Source: Geobacteraceae bacterium
GTDB lineage: Bacteria; Desulfobacterota; Desulfuromonadia; Geobacterales; DSM-12255
Direction of reading: 5' to 3'
Assembly: GCA_013377075.1 (NCBI GenBank)
Contig: JACABD010000030.1
Span: 6,097-47,875 of the forward strand
DNA: 41,779 bases
The notes beneath the pieces were generated by a model. It made no database searches. It saw nothing but the letters and a program-made list of their open reading frames with translations, and was not told the origin of the DNA. Shown in pieces: positions 35,411-41,779 of the stretch (its first letter is position 1; the number at the start of each line of letters is the position of its first letter). A program made the position numbers and the translations under genes.

Positions 35411-35890
35411 ATGAAAAAACGAATCATATTGTCTCTGGTGCTGGTTTTGACTGCAGTTACTGCTTATGGCGAGCAGAAGGAAGGATTCTGGGAGAAACTC
35501 AGGAACAAGCTGGAGAAGATAACCCCTGTAAAGAAATCCTCTTCAACTACTGCTGTCGGAGGTGTCAGGGGGGCCAAGAACGATGATGCTACAGATATTT
35601 ACTGGAAAGGGAAGGATAAGGCGTCTGATGTAAGTGAAGACGAGCTGCAGAAGTTTAATGCAGCCTATGAGAGCAAAAAGAAGGGTGATAATTATCTGGC
35701 CATGAAGCAGCTGGAGGAGTTCCTTGCCGCCTATCCGCAAAGTGCATTAAGGGCTGACGGGTTTCAGGCAATGGAACAGATCAAGGCTGAAATAAGTGGT
35801 GCGGGATCCTCTCCAAAGGTGGAACCAGCCCAGCCCAAACAGCCGGAAGCCGCACCGGTTAAGGCTGATCCGGAGGCTGGCAAGCCGTAG
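35411..35890 (+). CDS. Small exported helical-repeat protein, partner gene of the propeller protein
   Basis: The 159-residue product has a signal peptide (MKKRIILSLVLVLTAVTAYG, cleaved near residue 20), a basic segment (EKLRNKLEKITPVKK), a TPR-like helical stretch (about 75-130, FNAAYESKKKGDNYLAMKQL and FLAAYPQSALRADG), and a Pro/Ala/Lys-rich tail of low complexity. ATG 35411 is chosen over a start at 35372 because GGAGG lies 8 nt upstream and the signal peptide begins there. It lies 44 bp after the 1234-residue gene and ends at a bidirectional terminator, so the two are probably one operon. It is not a known family; the YaaY/BamD-style single TPR is only suggestive. Confidence 0.8.
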   Translation: MKKRIILSLVLVLTAVTAYGEQKEGFWEKLRNKLEKITPVKKSSSTTAVGGVRGAKNDDATDIYWKGKDKASDVSEDELQKFNAAYESKKKGDNYLAMKQLEEFLAAYPQSALRADGFQAMEQIKAEISGAGSSPKVEPAQPKQPEAAPVKADPEAGKP

Positions 35891-35894
35891 CTGT

Positions 35895-35937
35895 TAAAAA
35901 ACTGATGGCAGGGGGGCTTTTGTCTCCTCTGCCATCA
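35895..35937. terminator. Bidirectional terminator between the convergent operons
   Basis: TGATGGCAG (35903-35911) pairs with CTGCCATCA (35929-35937), with a G/C-rich inner part. On the minus strand the hairpin starts at the mutS2 stop codon and is followed by a run of six Ts (complement of 35895-35900). On the plus strand only a weak T tract follows. Confidence 0.8.
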
Positions 35938-38289
35938 AAAGGCAATTTTAACTACAGAAACCCCATCACGGCCTTCAAAACCTTCCCCCGCCCGGAAACT
36001 TTCAACATGGGGACTTCTGGCAAGCTGCTCCCGCACTCCTCGCATAAGTGCGCCGGTTCCTATGCCGTGGATGATTCTGACCTCACTCATGCCAGCGACT
36101 GCACAGTTGTCGAGAAATTTCTCGAGTTCAAGGAGGGCATCGTCGACTCTTTTGCCGATCAGGTTCAGCTCATAGGGTGATTCAGCCTGACAGCCTGGGC
36201 GCGAAGCCCGGCTGTTTCTGGCAGACTGGGGCTTCACCTCTTCAGGGGAGATGGCTGAAAAAGGGACCTCCAGTTCAATGCTTCCGGCACGGACTCTCAA
36301 ACGCTCGTTTTTCTTGTCAATCGCAATAACGGTGGCATTGGTTCCGAGGGTTCTTACGTGAACATTCGCGCCTTCCCGCAAAGCTTCCCGATCTACTGGC
36401 GTCTGCGGAGTGATCTCGTTCAGTTCACTGTCAAGTTTCGCATCAATTGAGGCTAGCATTCCGACTGACTTGCGGCTCTTATCTTTTTTAGCTTCCTCAA
36501 GAATCCTGTTTAGCTCCGCTTTTGAGGCATTTACAAGTGTCTTTGCCTCCAGAAGCCCTTTCTCTCTGGCTTGACGCCGAATTGCCTCAATCTCTTTTCG
36601 GGCGGCTTCCAGATCAGCCTCTTTAGTCAGCAGCTCCTTGTCCCGATATGCAAGATCATTTCGCAGCCGCTCATTATTGTTAATACTCTCCTTCAAATCC
36701 GCAAGAAGGGAGTGGAACTCCGACTCCATCGTGCCGGCAAAGGATTCGGCCGCCTTGAGGATCCTCTCCGGCAGGCCGCAGCGTCTGGCGATATCAAGTG
36801 CATGGGACTGGCCCGGTTCGCCCATGGTAAGTCTGTACAGGGGGGTCAGGCTCTTTCTGTCGAACTCCATTGCCGCATTTGTCATCCCTGGCGTTTTCTG
36901 CACATAGGCGACAATATCCACAAGGTGGGTAGTAGCCAGGACTACAGATCCTTTCTGCATCAGGTCACTGAGCGTTGCGCAGGCAATGGCCCCTCCCTGG
37001 AGAGGATCGGTTCCTGTGCCAAGTTCATCAAGGAGCACGACTGTCTGACTGTCGGCCGTGTCGAGGATCGAGGAGATCTTTCTGATGTGGGCCGAGAATG
37101 TAGAGAGACTCTCTTCGATGGACTGCTCATCACCGATGTCAGCGGAAAGCCGTGCTGTGGCCGGGAATATTGACCTTCTGTCAACCGGCACAGGGATGCC
37201 TGATTGGGCCATGAGCATGAGCAGACCGGCAGCCTTGATAGCTATGGTCTTGCCGCCGGTATTGGGGCCGGTGATAAGGACTGTTCTGATGCCGCTCTCA
37301 CCGCCAAGCTTCAACTCCAGAGGGACAATCGCCGCATTCTTACGCTCTTTGGAGAGCATGAGAAGAAGCGGATGAAAACCGCCGATTATTTCCAGTTCGA
37401 CTCCGTCTGAAAGTCCTGGCGCCTGGGCATTCAAGATGTCGGCAAATGCAGCGATTGAATTGAGAAAATCTAGGTTAACAACGGCATTGAAACTTGCAAG
37501 AATCGCGTCAGCATCCTCACGTATCCAACCGGTTATCTCTTTTAGAATCCTGATTTCTTCGGCCTTTTCCTCGGCGTGGAGGTTTTCCAATTCGTTTACC
37601 ATGCCGATGATCTCGATCGGCTCCATGAAAGCGGTCTCGCCGGATCTGGAAACATCATGAACAACACCGGGAACCATCCCTTTTGAATCCATTCTGACCG
37701 GGATTACCCATCTGCCGTTTCGCTGTGTGATAAAATCATCCTGTAAGAAAATGGCAACGGCGCGCTCCCTGACAATCTCCTCAAGCCGCTTTCTTATCCG
37801 CCCGACAAGATGTCTACTGTTCTTGCGCAGATTGAAAAGCAGATTTGAAGCTGTGTCAAGGATCCCGCCATCAGGGGCAATGGTATGCTCAAGCGGCTCC
37901 AGTATCTCAGGGAAGGAGCTGATGTCGCAAGTGGCCTCCAGTAAAAGCGGCGTGTCGTTCCTGTAGGAAAAAAGACGGTTAATGCTTGCTGAAACTTTCA
38001 GAAAAGGGATCAGAACCGATAGCTCTTCAGTGGAGAGAAGTGACCCCTGGGGCCGGGAGAGTTCGATCACTCTTGAGATCTCCTCAAAGTGGCCAAGGGG
38101 AAGTTTTACTCCAGAGCTGGAAAGCTCCCTGATTTCCTGCAAAAGCGCAAAACGGCTCTGGGCGGCGATCTTTGAGCGCAGTGGTGCCAGGGCAGTGATC
38201 AAAGGCAGGGTTGCCGGTGAATGGGCAAACATGGAGATACTGTCAATTATCTTTTCAAATTCAAGCAGACGTGCTGCACTTAAGCTCAT
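35935..38289 (-). CDS. mutS2: Endonuclease MutS2
   Basis: The 784-residue protein is the MutS-family ATPase that suppresses homologous recombination and, in Bacillus, rescues collided ribosomes. It lacks the mismatch-recognition domain of MutS. Walker A is GPNTGGKTIAIK (about 335-346), followed by DELGTGTDPLQGGA. A long coiled coil follows (about 510-610), then a KOW-like linker (about 645-690), and a C-terminal Smr nuclease domain (about 705-784: LIGKRVDDALLELEKFLD, RIIHGIGTGALM). Its ATG overlaps the stop of the upstream release-factor-like gene (ATGA), so the two are translationally coupled. Confidence 0.96.
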   Translation of the reverse strand: MSLSAARLLEFEKIIDSISMFAHSPATLPLITALAPLRSKIAAQSRFALLQEIRELSSSGVKLPLGHFEEISRVIELSRPQGSLLSTEELSVLIPFLKVSASINRLFSYRNDTPLLLEATCDISSFPEILEPLEHTIAPDGGILDTASNLLFNLRKNSRHLVGRIRKRLEEIVRERAVAIFLQDDFITQRNGRWVIPVRMDSKGMVPGVVHDVSRSGETAFMEPIEIIGMVNELENLHAEEKAEEIRILKEITGWIREDADAILASFNAVVNLDFLNSIAAFADILNAQAPGLSDGVELEIIGGFHPLLLMLSKERKNAAIVPLELKLGGESGIRTVLITGPNTGGKTIAIKAAGLLMLMAQSGIPVPVDRRSIFPATARLSADIGDEQSIEESLSTFSAHIRKISSILDTADSQTVVLLDELGTGTDPLQGGAIACATLSDLMQKGSVVLATTHLVDIVAYVQKTPGMTNAAMEFDRKSLTPLYRLTMGEPGQSHALDIARRCGLPERILKAAESFAGTMESEFHSLLADLKESINNNERLRNDLAYRDKELLTKEADLEAARKEIEAIRRQAREKGLLEAKTLVNASKAELNRILEEAKKDKSRKSVGMLASIDAKLDSELNEITPQTPVDREALREGANVHVRTLGTNATVIAIDKKNERLRVRAGSIELEVPFSAISPEEVKPQSARNSRASRPGCQAESPYELNLIGKRVDDALLELEKFLDNCAVAGMSEVRIIHGIGTGALMRGVREQLARSPHVESFRAGEGFEGRDGVSVVKIAF

Positions 38290-38645
38290 TTTATCCCTTC
38301 TTTTACGGCTCTTTTTCGTTTTGCCCGCGACTTTTGCCGTCTTATCTTCTGCGCCTCGGTATCTGCGGCGGTTTGCAGCCCCATTGCCGCTGCGATCTTC
38401 TCAGTCAGGTCACGTCTGGCGATAAAACGGTTGACTGACTGGCTCCGCTCCCTCATGCACTTAACCTCCAGGCCGGTCGGCAGGTGAATAAGATGAACGC
38501 AGGTCGAGGATTTGTTGACATGCTGGCCACCTTTTCCGGATGAGCGGATAAAGGTCTCCCTGAAATCGGATTCGCCCACGCCAAGCTCATTCATCCGTCT
38601 TTGCAGGGCTCTTTGTTTCTCTTCGGATACGGCAAAAGTGGTCAT
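38286..38645 (-). CDS. Stand-alone GGQ-domain release-factor-like protein (ribosome rescue)
   Basis: The 119-residue protein has only the catalytic RF-1 domain, with GGQ at 39-41 (SSGKGGQHVNKSSTCVHL) and MRERSQSVNRFIARRDL, then a basic C-terminal tail (RRQKSRAKRKRAVKEG). It lacks the codon-reading domains of RF1/RF2, so it may release peptides from stalled ribosomes or split large subunits, like ArfB or mitochondrial mtRF-R. The start ATG 38645 (MTTFAVSEEK) is preferred; the longer frame from 38690 adds unlike residues, though the ribosome site is weak. The 4-bp overlap with mutS2 is notable because MutS2 itself can act on stalled ribosomes. Confidence 0.85.
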   Translation of the reverse strand: MTTFAVSEEKQRALQRRMNELGVGESDFRETFIRSSGKGGQHVNKSSTCVHLIHLPTGLEVKCMRERSQSVNRFIARRDLTEKIAAAMGLQTAADTEAQKIRRQKSRAKRKRAVKEGIK

Positions 38646-38743
38646 TGTCAGGCAATATACAATTTTACGCGCGAAGCTGTAAACCGCCATTTTCAGTGCC
38701 TTGCGCTTGTCAGCGAATCAGCGCTGTGTTAAGGTAACGATCT

Positions 38744-39718
38744 ATGAAAATCTCCGTCATCATACCGGTTAAGCCGGGCGGGGCTGTTGCCGCGCTGGCA
38801 GCACTGAAGGGGCTTGACCACGACTCCCCTGACCATGAAATCATTGTAGCAGAGGGTAAAAGGCCGAGCCGCCAGCGCAATCAGGCTGCAAAGGAGGCGA
38901 CAGGGGAGATTCTCTATTTCCTTGATGATGATGCGTTGATTCAGTCGGATGCACTCAAGCGTCTCGTCGCAAATTTCACTGATCCCCATGTTGCTGCAAT
39001 CGGCGGCCCGTCAATCACCCCTTCAAGTGATACCCCGTTCCAACGTGCCGTTGCATGGGCTCTTGCATCATCTTTGGGGGGTGGCGCAATCAGGAACCGC
39101 TACAGGAGCGTCGGGGTGCTGCGGGATGTCGATGACAGTGAGTTGATACTCTGCAATCTGGCCTTCAGAAAGGATGTCTATCTCTCATTCGGCGGCCTTG
39201 ATGAGCGACTCTATCCGAACGAGGAGAATGAACTGATAGACAGGCTGCTCAAATCCGGCCATCGGCTCCTGCATGATCCGGAAATGTATGTGCAGCGAAG
39301 CCAGCGCCCGACTCTGGCAGCATTTGTCAGGCAGATGAAGACTTATGGCAAGGGGAGGGCAGAGCAGACGCTCATAAGCCGATCCTTGAGCTTCAAGGCA
39401 GTTATCCCGGCTCTGTTTGCCCTGTACCTGCTAACGCTTCCATTTATGGCGTTTTACGGGTGGTATCTGCTGCCCGGATTGGCCTATGCTGCTCTGCTTG
39501 CTGCAAGTTCCAGCCAGGCAATCTTAAAAGGAGAAGCTGCAATTGCGCTTCGCTTGCCGCTTGTCTACACGCTGCTTCACTTCTGTTACGGCGCCGGGTT
39601 TATCTCAGGGTTCTTTGCTCCAAGATATAAAGGTGAGGAAGTAGTACGGGCAGAGGTTCAGATAAAGTGTCTCAAAGAATTCGGCAGTTGCTGGTCAAGT
39701 AAGTCAGTCATCAGCTAA
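38744..39718 (+). CDS. Family 2 glycosyltransferase, membrane-associated
   Basis: The 324-residue protein has a GT-A fold catalytic domain of the GT2 type: MKISVIIPVKPGG at the start, a metal/nucleotide aspartate motif D61-D63 (YFLDDDALIQ), and a later FGGLDERLYPNEENELIDRL region that holds the ED-type acidic residues. The last 110 residues contain about three membrane helices (about 218-240, 243-262, 275-300), so it works at the inner face of the membrane. The sugar donor and acceptor cannot be told. It is divergent from the release-factor/mutS2 pair, with a 98-bp gap, and shows no operon partner here. Confidence 0.9.
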   Translation: MKISVIIPVKPGGAVAALAALKGLDHDSPDHEIIVAEGKRPSRQRNQAAKEATGEILYFLDDDALIQSDALKRLVANFTDPHVAAIGGPSITPSSDTPFQRAVAWALASSLGGGAIRNRYRSVGVLRDVDDSELILCNLAFRKDVYLSFGGLDERLYPNEENELIDRLLKSGHRLLHDPEMYVQRSQRPTLAAFVRQMKTYGKGRAEQTLISRSLSFKAVIPALFALYLLTLPFMAFYGWYLLPGLAYAALLAASSSQAILKGEAAIALRLPLVYTLLHFCYGAGFISGFFAPRYKGEEVVRAEVQIKCLKEFGSCWSSKSVIS

Positions 39719-39798
39719 ATAGCGTATGCGGGAGACACTGTCGTCTTTCGTATCCGATAGTTCAAGGAAAGAGAACTCAGGTGTCGCAACGGTTTGCA

Positions 39799-39861
39799 AG
39801 CCAATTCAGTTGGCTCTGTTCAAGTGGCTTTTTTTGGCGTAAAATTTGCTTAAATACAATA
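39799..39861 (+). promoter_or_regulatory. Alternative-hairpin leader or weak terminator before the YVTN protein
   Basis: AGCCAA (39799-39804) can pair with TTGGCT (39810-39815), or the overlapping AAGCCA (39798-39803) with TGGCTT (39825-39830), which is followed by a T run. Only one pairing can form. A promoter-like TACAAT lies about 25 bp further on. This may be only the terminator of the glycosyltransferase gene. Confidence 0.3.
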
Positions 39862-39898
39862 TCAACTTTTCCGTAATTGATCAGCTCAGGAGGATCAC

Positions 39899-41659
39899 AT
39901 GAAATTCAAGTCTCTTATGACTGCCATCTGCGTACTGGCAACGGCGAACATCGTCTCTGCCGCACCGTTCGCTTATGTAGCCAATAGCGGCACCAAAAAT
40001 GTATCGGTTATAGATACAGCAACCAATACAGTCACTGCAACTGTCGCTCTACCTGACACACAGCCAACGATTCATCCCTATGCGTACAGTGTGACAGTAG
40101 GTGCTTCAGGCCAGTATGTCTATGTTGGCCTCCAGGATACCAACGAGGTTACAGTCATTGATGCTGCTACAAATGCCGTAGTTAAGCGGATCGGGCTTGG
40201 TACAGACTCCCCTGGCGGATTGGCGGTAAATGCCGCGGAAACGCGTCTCTATGTAACCAGCAACAAGAGTAATACCCTCATCATAATTAACATAACCGGA
40301 TCCGGGGCCAGTGAAATTACCCGGGTGGCGGTAGAAACTGCTGCGCAAAGTAACCCGGAAGGTGTTGTGCTCTCTCCTGACGGCAAAAAAGCTTATGTCG
40401 CCAACTCAACAACTGGATCAATTGCAGAGATTTCTCTTGATGAAGCCAATAATGTTTATACAAGAACAAATCTGATTTCTCTCGTCAACAATACATCCCC
40501 GTACGGACTGGCAATTAATTCAACCGGTACGAAGCTCTATGCTGCAAGTTATAATGGAACTGCTTCAGTTATAAACACTTCAACAAGGGCTGTAACTGAT
40601 CTTCCCGTTGCCGCTGGTTACTCGGTTTCTGTTAGCGCTGACAACAGCAAGGTCTACTTTCCTGCAGTAGGTCTGGATAAAATTTATGTTGCTGATGGTA
40701 CCGCTGATACCGTTTCCGCAACAACATACTCTGTGCCGGGTGCTCCTTGGGGCAGTGCAATCGCTCCGAACGGAAAACTTTATCTGGCTATGTACAGCGG
40801 CCCTGATTCAGTCAAGGTTTTTGATCCTACAAGCAACACTGTGACAAGTACTATTGCTCTTCCCGCCGGTGCAAAGCCGATCAGCATGGGGGATTTCACT
40901 GGACCTGCTTTCAATAATACCATTACTGCAACATCAGTGACCAACTGCACTATTACCCCTTCAGGGGCAATTCCGGTCAACAGCTACGGCCGTACTTTCT
41001 CAATGACAACTACTGGTACAGGTGTCTGCAATTGGGTTGCCGATGCTACTAATACCGGAAACAGTGGCAGCAGTTATGCCTTTGCAACTCCTGTAAATGC
41101 TGATCATGCCATTACCGCCCAATTCACAGCAGGAACTCCTTACATTCTTACTGCTAGCTGGATTGCAACACAAGGCGGATGGATTGTGAGTAACCCTGCC
41201 GGAATTAATGCAACCAGCCAGAGTGCCACATTTGCTAGCGGAACATCCGTCATTCTTGGAGTTAATGATGGCAGTGCCTATCAGGTTCAGGCAGGCTCAT
41301 GGACCGGCGACTGTACAGGTTCACTTTCGACCTGTACTGTTGTTATGAACGCAAACAAAACCTTTGGTGTTACCATTATTCCAAAAGTAATAGGTGGTGG
41401 ACCAATTTATAACGCGACTAAATCCACTTATCATCAGACGCTTGCCGAGGCTACCGGTGCTGCAACAACTGGTGATACAATCAAGATTTCTACCGCATAC
41501 ACAACTGGCGGTTCAACAACAGGTACTACAGGTGTTACTGTAACGCTTAGCGGTGGTTGGGATCAGACATTCACTACTCAAACAATACCTAGCCCAACAT
41601 CTATGGGCGCTGTTACAATAACAGGTGTTGCAGTTATTGCCACCAACTTGAAAATATAG
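39899..41659 (+). CDS. Secreted YVTN beta-propeller protein with bacterial-repeat C-terminus
   Basis: The 586-residue protein has a signal peptide (cleavage near IVSA-APF, residue 21-22) and a seven-bladed YVTN-type propeller (about 22-335; FAYVANSGTKNVSVIDTATN, then YVYVGLQDTNEVTVIDAATN). Two cysteine-bearing bacterial-repeat modules follow (about 340-495). The last 90 residues (TYHQTLAEATGAATTGDTIK, then VTLSGGWDQTF, then VTITGVAVIATNLKI) look like a shortened form of a beta-strand domain that ends many Geobacter surface proteins. AGGAGG lies 7 nt before the ATG. It is likely exported; its ligand is unknown. Two strong terminators follow. Confidence 0.9.
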   Translation: MKFKSLMTAICVLATANIVSAAPFAYVANSGTKNVSVIDTATNTVTATVALPDTQPTIHPYAYSVTVGASGQYVYVGLQDTNEVTVIDAATNAVVKRIGLGTDSPGGLAVNAAETRLYVTSNKSNTLIIINITGSGASEITRVAVETAAQSNPEGVVLSPDGKKAYVANSTTGSIAEISLDEANNVYTRTNLISLVNNTSPYGLAINSTGTKLYAASYNGTASVINTSTRAVTDLPVAAGYSVSVSADNSKVYFPAVGLDKIYVADGTADTVSATTYSVPGAPWGSAIAPNGKLYLAMYSGPDSVKVFDPTSNTVTSTIALPAGAKPISMGDFTGPAFNNTITATSVTNCTITPSGAIPVNSYGRTFSMTTTGTGVCNWVADATNTGNSGSSYAFATPVNADHAITAQFTAGTPYILTASWIATQGGWIVSNPAGINATSQSATFASGTSVILGVNDGSAYQVQAGSWTGDCTGSLSTCTVVMNANKTFGVTIIPKVIGGGPIYNATKSTYHQTLAEATGAATTGDTIKISTAYTTGGSTTGTTGVTVTLSGGWDQTFTTQTIPSPTSMGAVTITGVAVIATNLKI

Positions 41660-41681
41660 AATTAACTACATAGAAACAAGT

Positions 41682-41713
41682 AAAAGGGGGGCTCTTTAGC
41701 CCCCTTTTTTTTT
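41682..41713 (+). terminator. Intrinsic terminator after the YVTN protein gene
   Basis: GGGGGCT (41687-41693) pairs with AGCCCCC (41698-41704) around a 4-base loop, and nine Ts follow. Confidence 0.92.
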
Positions 41714-41726
41714 GATGCGATGCAAA

Positions 41727-41764
41727 AAAAGGGGTACGGAATCGTGAGATTCCGTACCCCTTTT
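41727..41764. terminator. Perfect bidirectional terminator hairpin
   Basis: AAAAGGGGTACGGAATC (41727-41743) is exactly complementary to GATTCCGTACCCCTTTT (41748-41764) around the loop GTGA. Either strand ends in a short T run, and on the minus strand the T run is seven long. It probably serves a minus-strand gene beyond the right edge, or insulates both sides. Confidence 0.85.
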
Positions 41765-41779
41765 ACTTTGACAGTTGCG

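Overview
The window looks like chromosomal DNA of a Geobacter-type bacterium (Desulfuromonadota, formerly Deltaproteobacteria). Supporting signs are the order rho-rpmE-thyX-DUF1385-prfA-prmC-murA-hisGDCBHAFE-rpsU-cvpA-dnaG-rpoD, a membrane-bound hydrogenase-like (Ehr-type) operon, large secreted beta-propeller proteins, and many palindromic repeats between genes of the same operon. The genus is inferred from gene order and style, not from a search.

Layout. Positions 1-1992 (minus) hold the start of a secreted SBBP beta-propeller protein that runs off the left edge. Positions 1993-3707 are mostly non-coding, but the minus strand holds a strong candidate 6S RNA (about 3080-3262) directly downstream of a 53-codon ORF with a good ribosome site. 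A PlsC-like acyltransferase (3708-4298) faces a six-gene minus-strand operon (4305-11684) that encodes a complex I/hydrogenase-4-like membrane complex. Its large subunit has lost all four Ni-ligand cysteines, so it should be an ion-pumping oxidoreductase and not a hydrogenase.

From a divergent AT-rich region the plus strand then carries a long run of housekeeping genes: rho, rpmE, thyX, a DUF1385 membrane protein, prfA and prmC (release factor 1 and its methylase), murA, and the histidine genes hisG-D-C-B-H-A-F-E, mostly with overlapping stops and starts. hisZ and hisI are not present, although the short HisG and single-domain HisE imply that they exist elsewhere. A new promoter then starts a macromolecular-synthesis operon rpsU-cvpA-dnaG-rpoD, closed by a strong terminator.

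Downstream (29731-35890) is a co-directional trio: a CHASE2-adenylate cyclase, a 1234-residue exported protein (two NHL propellers, FN3 domains, a transglutaminase-like domain, TPRs), and a small exported protein. This trio is the best candidate for a little-described system. Convergent to it, and translationally coupled, are a stand-alone GGQ release-factor-like protein and mutS2. The right end has a family 2 glycosyltransferase and a second secreted propeller protein of YVTN type, followed by two back-to-back terminators.

Intergenic repeats of at least four kinds sit at 8050-8127, 14466-14583 and 15505-15624 (related copies), 16763-16877 and 22616-22680, mostly inside operons. No tRNA, rRNA, CRISPR array, insertion sequence or phage gene was recognised.
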